In this document: positions 37,227 through 47,656 of the stretch, in pieces
Position numbering within the stretch: position 1 is the stretch's first letter
How the letters are laid out: each line of letters begins with the position of its first letter
Assembly: GCF_030272615.1 (NCBI RefSeq)
Contig: NC_081408.1
Location: forward strand, 409,352,889-409,416,888
Direction of reading: 5' to 3'
Length of the DNA: 64,000 nucleotides
DNA from: Cryptomeria japonica
Lineage: Eukaryota; Streptophyta; Pinopsida; Cupressales; Cupressaceae
Translations under genes and position numbers: made by a program
Notes under the pieces: generated by a model
What the model was told of the DNA's origin: nothing
The model's database searches: none
What the model saw: only the letters and a program-made list of their open reading frames with translations

Positions 37227-38270
37227 AGATTCATAGCGTAACTTGCAGATAAGTGTAATCCTTTTCAGCACCTGCTACATAAAAACATCAAATTCAAATG
37301 GGATGATAACTGTCAACAGGCTTTCCAGACACTCAAAGATTATCTTCTGAATCCGCCAATTCTAATGCCACCAGTTCCAGATCAGCCGCTATTACTATAC
37401 ATATCAGCTACTCCAACAGCACTGGGGGCACTCTTAGCACAACAAATTGCTGAGGGCAAGGAAAAAGTAGTATACTATATCAATCAAACATTGGTGGGAT
37501 ATGAGCTAAACTACACACCAATTGAGCGTGCATGTCTCGCCGTGGTCTTTGCTTCACAGAAATTACGACATTACGTGCTCACTCATAAGACTAAGTTGGT
37601 TGCAAGAATCGATCCATTGAAATACCTTCTCAATAAAGCAACACTTACTGGGGGACTAGCCAAATGGGTAATGATCCTGAGTGAATTCGACATCGAGTAT
37701 GTGGACAGAAAAGCAATAAAAGGACAAGCCATCGCAGATCAATTAGCAGATGCCCCCATGATAGATGATGTTCCTCTAAGTTCAGAATTTCCAGATGAAT
37801 CCATTTTAACAATGTCACATGCAAAGCCATGGCAACTGTACTTTGATGGCTCATACACACAGCATGGGGCAGGAGCTGGCATCCTCTTTATAACTCCTCA
37901 AGGGGATTCTATACCAAAGTCATACCGCTTATCATTTCCTTGCACTAACAATATAGCGGAATATGAGGCATTAACAACTGGATTACGGATTGCAGTTTAA
38001 TGGAAGATCCAAGAACTTTGTGTTTTTGGGGATTCTCAACTTGTAATCCATCAAGCAACTAATGATTACCAAACAAAAGATGAAAAATTAATGCCTTACA
38101 AACAAATGGTGGATGACCTAAAACAACACTTCACAAAGATAGACTTTGAGCAGATACCAAGAGAGCAAAATCGAGCCGCAGATACCATGGCTACAATTGC
38201 TTCACTGATCGATCTACCTCCAAATGAGACCCGCTATGAGTTCTTGGTGGATAACCTTTTGGTTCCTTAA
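37227..38270 (+). pseudogene. Inner element RNase H pair
   Basis: Two RNase H-like segments follow RT. The first (about 37240-37760) keeps the Ty3 phrases PLLLYISAT, LGALLAQ, YYINQTL, ERACLAVVFA and LRHY but looks degenerate as an enzyme. The second (about 37820-38210) has WQLYFDGSYT (Asp at 37845), NNIAEYEAL, VFGDSQLV and NRAADTMA, the pattern of the extra archaeal-type RNase H that defines the TAT lineage. It would remove RNA from RNA:DNA hybrids. Stops lie at 37239 (TAA) and 37998 (TAA, between the second and third catalytic blocks), and TAA at 38268 closes the region. Confidence 0.85.
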
Positions 38271-39575
38271 TATGAAATCATTCCTACTGAGATGATATGT
38301 GTTGTCAGTCCTGAGTCCCAGTTATATGGTTCCATTTTCACATACCTTCGTGACAATACCCTACCTCTTGATCTATCAAATAATCAACGTCGCACTTTCA
38401 TTCGCCAATCCTCTCGATATGTCATTTTAGCTGATATCCTATACCAGCGAGGTCTAGATGGCACTCTTCTTAGATGTTTGGAAAGCGATGAAGCTCAGAT
38501 TGCATTACATGAAGTACATGAAGGGATATGTGGTCCACATGCTAGTGGTCCTACCTTAGCCAAGAAACTCATCAGGACTGGATATTACTAGCCCAATATG
38601 GAAAAGGACTCATATCAGTTTGTCAAGAAATGTAAGCAATGTCAAATTCATGGAGACCTCATACATGCACCAGCGCAAGAACTTCAACCAATTGCGTCTC
38701 CTTGGCCCTTTTGTCAGTGGGGACTTGATCTCATAGGCAAGATTCACCCTCCTTCCAATGGTCATAAATTCATTATCACTACCATAGAGTATTTCACAAA
38801 ATGGATTGAAGTCGTGCCTCTCACACAAGTCACTAGAAAATAGATCGCTACATTCATCCTCAACTATATCATTTGCCGATACGGTATTCCTATTTCCATT
38901 ATCACTGATAACGGGTGTCCCTTCAAAAATCAGGATGTTCGTGAACTTTGTGACTGCTACCATATTTCCCATAGTTTCTCCATGCCATATTACCCTCAAG
39001 GTAACGGTCAAGCTGAGGCATCTAATAAGACAATCCTTAAGATCCTAAAAAAGACAGTCGATGACGCTAGCCGTAATTGGCATATCCAACTCAATCCTGC
39101 ACTTTGGGCATACCGCACAAGTGTCCGCACACCTACAGGAGCTACACCCTATTCACTTGTCTACGGTGTTGAAGCCATCTTGCCTATTGAGGTCGAGCTA
39201 CCCTCTTTACAAGTCTCTTTGCAAAACATTATCAGTGATGAAGACTATAGGTTCTCTCGCTTACAAGAACTTGAACTACTGGATGAACGAAGACAAACTG
39301 CTTTTAATCATCTCAAGGCTTACCAACAACAAATGAGTCACAGCTACAATCACAAGGTCAAGCCTCGCACATTTGAGGTAGGTGATTTGGTTCTCAGAGA
39401 AAACCCCAAAAATCAGCAAGATAGAGAGAAGAAAGGCAAGTTCGAACCAAATTGACTTGGTCCTTACATCATTACAGCAGCATATGGATCCGGGGCATAT
39501 CAGCTCTCAACTACAGAAGGTGAACCTTTGGAGGATCCTATTAACAGCATGCACCTTCACAGGTTTTACACATAG
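38271..39575 (+). pseudogene. Inner element integrase
   Basis: Integrase inserts the DNA copy. The HHCC zinc region lies at about 38510-38650 (HEVHEG...KKCKQC). The catalytic triad is intact: Asp at 38727 (GLDLIG), Asp at 38907 (ITDNG) and Glu at 39015 (GQAEAS), with D-x35-E spacing. Stops interrupt at 38589 (TAG, before PNM), 38841 (TAG) and 39453 (TGA). The frame remains that of gag and closes at TAG 39573. No chromodomain is visible at the C-terminus, as expected for TAT. Confidence 0.88.
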
Positions 39576-39595
39576 CTCTTCAGAGTATCCTAATT

Positions 39596-39660
39596 TAAAA
39601 ATACAAAAAAAAAAAAAATACAAAAAAATACAAAAAAATTTTAAAACAAAAAAAATCGTT
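39596..39660 (+). repeat. A-rich tract after pol, inner element
   Basis: Runs of A separated by TAC lie just after the pol stop. The outer element has an equivalent A-rich tract (49316-49396) at the same place. Confidence 0.7.
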
Positions 39661-41286
39661 ACTTGGTGAAAACCTGGCAAACAGGCGCCTTGTAACACAA
39701 AAAACATTGAAAATTTGAAAAAAGTAAAGACAAATAATTTCGTCCAACAGTGAAAACCACTTTGGTGGCACCCTGGGCAAGTACCATGGTGAAAACTGGG
39801 TCACCAGCACCATGCGTAGAGACATTGCTCCTCCCTCCTTCAGGATTCACTTTCATCCTTTCACTTTGCACACACTCACAACCTATTCGTTCATAATAAA
39901 CTTACCCATTCCCATCATGGCTTGTTATTGATCTACCCAAGATTGGTTCGCCATTCATAATAAACCTCCCTTTTCACCTCCCTTTCCATCCATAATAAAT
40001 CAGCTCCTATCTGTGGCTAAGGCAAATCTTACGTTTTGTGACGGGTGTGGAACTGAGAGCATCACATGTTTCAAGGAGTATAGTTTCTTCCAGTTTCCTT
40101 CGGTCTATCCGCGCACAATCCGCAATAAAGCAACATTTGTATCGCAGATCCGCAATAAAGTTCCATCTTCTTCGCAATAAAGTATCAATTTCATGGATTC
40201 AGTCAGTTTCAAATGAGACACAACAGCAACAATGGGCTTCAACAAATCAAATCTTTCAACAGACTCAGACAACATATGGTTTAGTGTTATCTATCATTTT
40301 TGTGAAAGTAAACATTGTGACCACAATCAAATAAGATTTATACAAGTGACAAGAGACACTAAATTTGAGGACTACAGTGGATGTTGGTGTCGAGTCTTGG
40401 TTTTCTTTTGATTTTATCTTTTGGTGACATGTCTTTTAGCTTTTCCAGGATGTCTCTGACTAGAGATTCTATCTCCAGGATGTCTTTGACTAGAAAGGAG
40501 AGGATGGGGTATTGTCACCTATTTGTATTTGTTGTCTGTGGATTGTCTCTTATTAATGCTATGACTTGTCCAAGGATATGAGGACACTGTGAGTCTAGTA
40601 TGAACTGGGGCATTCCTTGTTTGCAACTGTCTTATCTCCATGCAAATGGGTACAATGACTTTCTGAGTCAAACATATACCTCGATTGTCATAACCTACTT
40701 GCCATAATAAAGCTCAATGATGATAACGCACAAGAAGCTCTTTTCACTTTCATATCTTCTGTCTTTCATCCCCCTTTCTTGATTGACTTTCATCATCCTT
40801 CTCGAGTCCACGTAGCCTGCTATCGCATGACTGAGTATAATGACACACCAAAAACATTTGCATTTCATGTAGTTGCACCTGCATTACCACATATAAGCAT
40901 TTCATACATACATATAGATATCATAATTGCATCACATCCTACACACAACACCTATTAGCACAATTTACATTTGCATTATCATATTTATCTGCATTACATA
41001 CATTCACATTTGCATTTGCATAACATATAAAACATAAAAGCACACAAAAATATTGCATTTCATCATGTACATATTTGCATCCATATCATAAGCATCACAT
41101 AGAAACATCATAGAAACACATAGAAGCATCACATAGGTACACATGCATATAGCTACCGCAAAGAAGAATCATCTCATATATATATAAAGTGTCATGATAC
41201 AATGATGTCAAAATCATATGGCTACAATCACTCGAAGGTGTCTACATCATCATACAAAAATGGTACAGTACTGATACATAGGGAGC
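39661..41286. other. Region between pol and antisense PMD gene
   Basis: No gene is seen on either strand. It begins with repeated GGTGAAAAC phrases (39664, 39752, 39789), also found after pol in the outer element. It ends with CATTTGCAT, CACATAGAAACAT and TATATATATA words at about 40850-41190, which would be the 3' flank of the PMD gene. Confidence 0.5.
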
Positions 41287-43264
41287 CCTCTACGGCTATG
41301 ATGAACTCCCTCCCTCGGAGCCGCCTGGCCTCGACAAAATCTGAGCCCCCGAAGGACCCACCCCAGGATCATCCCTCCTGTCCCCTTTATCTAGTGGTGG
41401 TGGAGGACCCATAGCCCCACCACTAGACACCTGTCTCCTCCGGCTCCTTCCCGTAGCTGTCGTTGTCCGCGATGGTCTATGGAAGCTCCTTGCCCACTGA
41501 TCAGCTGGCACCGCACCATAATAGAGATCCCGCCAGTAACCAATCTCCTTCCCTGCCCGCAAGACGTAGGCATATCCAGCCCCTGTGTCCTCTGTCGCCT
41601 GCCTCCCAGCCCTCAATGTTGTCTCAGCCTCTATGTAGTGTTGAATGGCCTAGTCCCGCTCTTGCTCAATATCTCTGAGCTACCTCCTGAGCCTATTCCT
41701 CTCCCTCTCCAGGTCTTGGATCTCATCTGCCTGTCCCTGGCAGATCTCCCTCAGCTCAGTCAGCTCATCCTCCTCTGCCTCAGCCCCCTGTGGCTCCCCC
41801 TGTATGGGTGCCTGCCCCTGTGCCTGTGTCTGTGCCTGTACTGGAGGCGGTACCTATACCTATCCCTATACCTATACCTATCCCTGTCCCTACACCTGTC
41901 TAGGACCCTATGCTGCTGGCACCTGTAGCGGTAATCCACCGTGACCCCTCACCAACCGAGCCTGCCTGTCCCCTCCGTGGTGCCACCCTCCTCTCTCTAA
42001 CTGCCCCCCTCCTCCTTCGTTGGCCTCTACCCCCATCATCTCCATCATCATCACCGTCCCCACCACCATCTCCATCTAGTAGCTCTCCTAGATCCGTCAG
42101 GCGTGGGAATGGATGCTCAGCCCAGTATGCTATGTACTCGGCATCCATTCCGGCATCCTCGATCTCTGGCCACATGTCCCAAGGTAAGGGCATCATCTCT
42201 ACTAGTTGTGTAATAGCCTGATCATATGATAGTAAGGGCCCAAACTGCACCTGATCCCTGACAGTCCGTGTATACATGCCTGAACCCCGTGGCATCCGCT
42301 GGATCCTACCGAACTGCCTGCCCACCCTGTCCACTAGCTGCCTCTCTAGTACATAGGGCATCCGCCCAATTAGATACCTGCTCTAGAAGGTGTAGGGTAG
42401 CTCTACCACATCGTCCTCCCATTGCTCACATCCCAGGTATGGCCTCCATATAACCATATCAATGTCATCAATAACCCGCCGCCAGTGCTCTAACCTGTCA
42501 ATCTGTAGCTGTGAGGTGATCATGTCATACAAATGCACAAAACTGTGTCTGTGACCTCTGCCCCTGAAGTGTATTGGTCTCATCACTGGTAGATGCTCAT
42601 AGGCCCACACCTGTAACAATGTGACCCCACAACCCAATCCCACTGACCCATGGTACACAAACTGATGCAACGCATAATATAGGTGTGCCAACATGCACAG
42701 TCCCCAAGCATATCTGGTGTGCTATGTCACCAATGTCTCCAATGCACCTCCCCAACCCACAGCCAACCCTCGTGTCGCTCTATCCAGACACAAGAACCCA
42801 CTGATCACTCCTCCTATCACCGCTGGTAGTGCCAATCCTGTCTGTATCATGGTATCCCATGCCACATGCCCTACCCTCATCTCCAGTCCTGGGTCCTGGA
42901 ACACTCATCTAAGAGCATCCCTATCTCCATCTCGAACGTATGAAATCAGCTCCCCATCAATTGGTATCCACAAAATCCTGTATACATCCTCCAGGGTGAC
43001 TATCATCTCACCCATCGGCAAATGAAATGTGCACATCTTTGAGTGCCATCTCTCAGCTAGTGCAGTCAGCAATCCCATGTTCATCCAAAACTCAGGCACA
43101 TACAAAATATGTCTCAATCCCATAGCCTCAATAGCCGCTCGATCCTCAAAGGTTAGCTCAGGTCGCAATCTCTGCGTCGACGGGAATCTCTCACGTGACT
43201 CCAACATAGGCAAATACTCCTACAGTCAAGCAAATCAATCATGTCAGTCATAGTGGCATTCACT

Positions 43265-43535
43265 ATTCATCACAAAATGCTACTTTTTATCTAAGTGCAT
43301 ATGGTATTCTATCCTAGTGACACTCCCTGTTTATCACAAAGTGTTTCTTCTATCCTAGTGGTACTCCCTGTTCATCACAAAGTATTACGTGTTTGGCACT
43401 CACTGATCATCACAAAGTGCTGCTCACATTTGCACTCACTGTTCATCACAAAATGCTGCTCATATTTTAGTACTCCCTGTTCATCACAAAGTACTATATC
43501 TTGGTACTCATTGTTCATCACAAAGTGCCTAGATC
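43265..43535 (-). repeat. Array of TTCATCACAAAGTGCT words in the PMD intron
   Basis: About seven copies of CTGTTCATCACAAAGTGCT (plus-strand reading), spaced about 30-50 bases, fill the acceptor-side part of PMD intron 1. They are distinct from the CACAGACGCG array farther up the same intron. Confidence 0.75.
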
Positions 43536-43749
43536 TATCTTATCCTAGGGCCTCTGCTTGAGTGAATCCTCTTGAGTAGTTTCCTAATTGGCAACATATG
43601 TTCTATCACAGAATTGTCAATCCTAGCCCTATTTGCAATCCTAGTCTTCCTTAGAGGACCTGCTTGAGTGTATCATCTTAGCAGCTTATCCAATCAATAG
43701 CATATGTTCATCATAGAACTGTCGATTTGACCTAAAAGACACAAATTCA

Positions 43750-44055
43750 CATTTTTTGGACACAAACACGCTTTCCTAACATAAATGCGCTTGAAGACTG
43801 CATAAACACCCCTGTTTTACACAGACGCGCCTGAAGCACACGGACGTGCCTATGCTCTGCATAGACGCGCCTGGGCGACACAGACGTGCCTTCTTGGCAT
43901 AGACGCGCCTGGGCGACACAGACGTGCCTTCTTGGCATAGACGCGCCTACACAGCACAGACGCGGCCGCATTTGGCACAGACGCATTTTCTGACACAGAC
44001 ACGCCTGGCGAGCACAGACGCGCCTGGCACCAACGCAGACGCGCCTGGACGTTTT
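43750..44055 (-). repeat. CGCGTCTGTG motif array, cluster 3 (inverted)
   Basis: About fifteen copies read CACAGACGCGCCTGG on the plus strand, so CGCGTCTGTG on the minus (PMD-sense) strand. Variants are CACAGACGTGCC, CATAGACGCGCC and CACAAACACGC. The array lies in PMD intron 1, about 100 bases past the donor. It is the same word as leader clusters 1 and 2, in the same orientation relative to its own gene. Confidence 0.85.
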
Positions 44056-44275
44056 TGACATTTTTTTGGACCCTATTCTAAGCGCATTTATTGCCCTATC
44101 TAGCACGCATTAATGACAACAATAAATTCAACAAAGTACGAGGAGGTTTTGTGGTACTTACCGGCTCTCCTACCTCTGTTGGCCTCTGGAATCGGCGAAC
44201 GCAGTCGAATCTATGAACAAAAGCCATCGCTACTGACTGCTGCTGCTCTATTTTCGCTCTACACTCTGCTCTCAT

Positions 44276-44560
44276 GGATGTGTGGATGACAATGAGGATG
44301 TATTTTCCCTCATGGTCTATCTTATAGACTACCCTAGCCCTAGCCCTCGTCTCTCGAGTCAGTTTTCATTATCCCGTGACTCTGTCACTTTGTCCAGTCA
44401 GTCCATTCTATCCCTTTCTTTCTTATCGAGAGATTGTCTGTGGTCTTTTCACACATTTTCATCCAATCTCTTGAGGGGGCATATCATTCCCATCTTGGGG
44501 CAACTCTGTATCAGTTCATCTTATCTTCTTTGAAACAACATGACAAGCTGCATTGTCTCA
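44276..44560. other. Interval between PMD exon 1 and the polypurine tract
   Basis: No coding signal is convincing here. For the antisense PMD gene this interval plus the 3' LTR would have to hold the promoter. No clear TATA box was found on the minus strand within it. Confidence 0.4.
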
Positions 44561-44573
44561 AAGAGGGGCAAAA
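44561..44573 (+). promoter_or_regulatory. Polypurine tract, inner element
   Basis: AAGAGGGGCAAAA abuts the 3' LTR. It would prime plus-strand DNA synthesis. Confidence 0.8.
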
Positions 44574-45364
44574 TGTAGACACCTAAAATTGTCATGTCTA
44601 ATTAAATAAATATTTTATTTATTTAATTATCTAAGCCTAATTCTTCTATTAATTAAATAAATCTTTATTTATTTAATTAATTCATTTATCCTCTTCTAGC
44701 CTTATTTCTCATTTAAATAAATACATTTATTTATTTAAATTATCATTTTCCTAAATTAAATAAATATCTTATTTATTTAATTGATCCCACTCCTTCTATT
44801 AATTAAATAAATCTTTATTTATTTAATTAATTCATTATCTTTTTCTACCCATGACACATGTCCTTCATCTCTTAATTCATACACTACCTACCCCTTTCAT
44901 TATTTTATTATTTCCTCTACCTACCCTCTAATCATAGCCGACCTTCTTTTACACCTCTCAATCTTATCCCTCCATTTCCTATAGTGTCTTCTATATAAGG
45001 AGATACTTCCTTCATTATCAAACCCTAATCAATCATCCTAAGGACCTGACTATTTGATCAATTGACTACTTGGAATATGCAATTCTACTTGCAACCACAT
45101 TTCGTTCTTTGTTGAGCTCTTGTGAACATAAAATCTGAGAGCAAATATATCAAGAAAGATCAATGGAGATAGGAAGAATGGAGATCAAAACCCTATTGGA
45201 CATGTGATGGTATAATCTTTGTGATTTCATTTGATTTGCATTGTCTTAGGTAATCTTCATATGTTATGGTGGATCTTTGTTGTTGTTAGGCTAGGGTTTT
45301 GTGGTTGAATTCATTTAGCCTTTCAATATCATCATCATTTTTGTATCCATTTTCATCGTATACA
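44574..45364 (+). repeat. Inner element 3' LTR
   Basis: The LTR is 791 bases, the same length as the 5' LTR, with about 20 substitutions and no length change. Its TATATAA is at 44992-44998. It is followed by the ATAGG target duplication at 45365-45369. Confidence 0.92.
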
Positions 45365-46500
45365 ATAGGCATTGAAGTAGATCTAGTGAAGGTACAGGCC
45401 ATCGTGGAGATGCCACCTCCCAGGAACATTAGCCAACTCGGATCTCTACAAAGACAGCTGCAGTCTATCAGGAAATTCATAGCCCAACTAGTAGATAAAA
45501 TTCTACCATTAAATCATCTTCTAAATAAGAACATACCTTTTAGATGGGAAGCCAAGTGTGTGGAATTATTCTATCAACTCAAGAAATATCTAATGAATCC
45601 ACCAGTTCTGGTACCACCAATAGCAGGAAAACCACTCATCCTCTACATATCAACAACAAAAGTATCATTGGGGGCACTGCTAGCACAAGAAGATCTGAAA
45701 GGTAAGGAATGAGCTATATATTACATTAGCAAAACATTAAATGGATATGACCTAAATTATACATTCATTGAGAAGGCTTGTTTAGATGTGGTATTCGCTT
45801 CTCAAAAGTTCTGCAACTACATGTTATCTCACACAATCAAGCTAGTAGCAAAAATTGATCCTCTACAGTATTTACTCACCAAAGCAGCTCTTACAAGTTG
45901 ACTGCCTAAATGGGTCATGATTCTCAGTGAGTTTGATATTGAATACACAGAGCGGCGAGCTATCAAAGAACAGGTAATTGTAGATCAACTAGTTGAAGCA
46001 TCATTACCAGATAAACAACCAATGAAGGTGGAATTTCCAAATAGGGATGTCCTTACTATCACACCCAAGCAATGGACCCTATACTTTGACTATTCCTATA
46101 CTCAACATGGATCAGGTGTCAGCATCTTGTTCATCACTCCAGAAAGGCACACAATTCTATGATCTTATATACTAATGTTTCCATGCACTAATAACATCGC
46201 TCAGTATGAAGCCCTGATAACATGAATCAAAATAGTAGTAGAATGGAGAATCACAAACTTAAGAGTCTATGAAGACTCTCAATTAGTTATCAATCAAATC
46301 AACAATGAATATCAGACAAAGGATGATAAACTAATTCCCTATAAGAGAATGGTGGATGACTTCAAACAGTACTTTGTACATATCACCTTTGAGCAAATAC
46401 CAAGGTTGGACAATAGAGCAGCTGATGCAATGGCCACTATCGCTTCACTGGTACAAATTTTAGAGCAATAGAGTAGTTATGAGTTCCTAGTAGAGTAACT
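45365..46500 (+). pseudogene. Outer element RT end and RNase H pair
   Basis: The reading frame of the outer RT resumes right after the inner element with the GIEVDLVKVQAIVEMPPPRNISQL block. The first RNase H-like segment (to about 45990) and the second (about 46070-46450, with LYFDYSYT, NNIAQYEAL, VYEDSQLV and NRAADAMA) follow. In the second enzyme the usual FDGS reads FDYS and EYEA reads QYEA, so at least one acidic position is lost. Stops lie near 45710, 45900, 46160 and 46225. The domain order shows the same TAT lineage as the inner element. Confidence 0.82.
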
Positions 46501-47651
46501 ATTTTCCCCAGCCTATGACAATTTTGCATCCCACGTCATCTATGCCTTAACTAGTTCAGACTCCCCTCTATATGGGACAATCTATGAATATCTTAAGACC
46601 AATACTCTACCACTTGACCTTTCTCATAACCAAAAAAGAAGCTTTATCCAACAAGCCGCCTGTTATACGTTAACTGATGACACACTTTACCGTTGAGGTC
46701 TAGATGGTATTCTTCTTTGTTCCCTTGATCGTAATGAATCTGACTCTGCTTTACATGATCTTCACGAGGGCATCTGTGGCACACATTCAAGTGGTCCTAC
46801 TCTCACCAAAAAACTTCTAAGAATAGGATATTACTGGTCAACAATGGAGAAAGACTCTTATCAATTTGCAAAGAAATGTCCTAAGTGCCAAATCCATGAC
46901 AATCTTATCCATGCACCAGCACAGGAGTTGCATCTGTTTACAACATCTTGGCCTTTCTGTCAATGGGGACGATCTAGTAGGGAAAATCCATCCTTCCTTT
47001 TCAAATGGACACAAGTTCATTATCACTGCAACAGAGTATTTTACAAAATGGATTGAAGCAGTCTCAATGACCACAATAACTGGAAAATATATTGCCTCAT
47101 TTATTCTCAATTATCTAATTTGCAGATATGGCATTCCCAGTTCTATCATCATAGACAACGGGCGTCCCTTCAAAAATCAAGACATACAAGAGCTATGTGA
47201 AAGATTCAAAATCCAACATCGCTTCTCTACACCTTACTACCCACAGGGGAATGGTCAAGCAAAGGCATCAAATAAAACAATCTTGAAAATCCTCTAGAAA
47301 ACAGTAAATGATGCGGGTAAGGATTGGCATGTACAACTCAATCTGGCACTCTGGGCATATAGGACTAGCATTCAAACACCTACAGGGGCTATGCCATATT
47401 CATTGGTGTATGGATCAGAAGCAATTCTACCTCTTGAGGTAGAAATTCCCTCACTCAAAGTATCTTTGAAAGGCCTCATACCAAATGAGGAATATCGGGT
47501 AAATAGATTGAATGAACTAGAGCTTCCGAATGAAAAATGACAACATGCCTATGATCATCTCAAAGCATACCAGCAACGAATGTGCAAAAGCTATAACCAC
47601 AAAGTCATCCCTAGGGTTTTTTAAGTTAGTGATCTTGTACTCAAAGAAAAT
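46501..47651 (+). pseudogene. Outer element integrase, disrupted
   Basis: The HHCC region lies at about 46750-46890 (HDLHEG...KKCPKC). The core follows with a one-base frame change near 46970, just before the first Asp, then IIDNG (second Asp) and GQAKAS. The catalytic Glu is Lys (AAG at 47262-47264), so the enzyme would be inactive even without the stops at 47295 and about 47538. The coding sequence is interrupted at 47652 by a solo LTR and resumes at 49135. Confidence 0.85.
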
Positions 47652-47656
47652 CCCAT

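Larger units (their letters stand above)
41296..44275 (-). pseudogene. Antisense plant mobile domain (PMD) gene, two exons
   Basis: The product belongs to the PMD (aminotransferase-like) family, known from plant nuclear proteins such as MAIN and MAIL1 and from transposons. Exon 1 (44275-44162, 38 codons; an alternative ATG is at 44227) ends at donor GTAAGT. Intron 1 is 44161-43220. Exon 2 starts at 43219 after CTGTAG, phase 0. PMD motifs: LTALAERWHSKMCTFHLP, GEMIVTLEDVYRILWIPI and MLAHLYYAL...LLQVWAYEHL. An acidic Gly/Arg tail, a coiled-coil-like stretch (about 41640-41770) and a Pro/Gly-rich end follow. Stops lie at 42905, 42722, 42383 and 41900, with a frame change in the Gly-Ile repeat near 41870. 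Confidence 0.75.
28919..45364 (+). mobile_element. Inner Ty3/gypsy element, TAT type, complete
   Basis: This is a full-length 16,446-base element with two 791-base LTRs (TGTAGACACC...CGTATACA) and a perfect target duplication ATAGG (28914-28918 and 45365-45369). Internal order is PBS, leader with CGCGTCTGTG arrays, single-frame gag-protease-RT-RNase H-second RNase H-integrase, A-rich tract, antisense PMD gene with an intron, polypurine tract and 3' LTR. The LTRs differ at about 20 positions by eye (about 2.5%), so this is the youngest dated insertion here. It sits inside the RT domain of the outer element. Confidence 0.92.

Noticed and set aside
41479-42453. Plus-strand Pro/Leu-rich frames (for example 149 codons at 41479)
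   Set aside because: They lie opposite the PMD gene, whose frame carries family motifs; the plus-strand frames reflect the complement of the Gly/Arg-rich tail.
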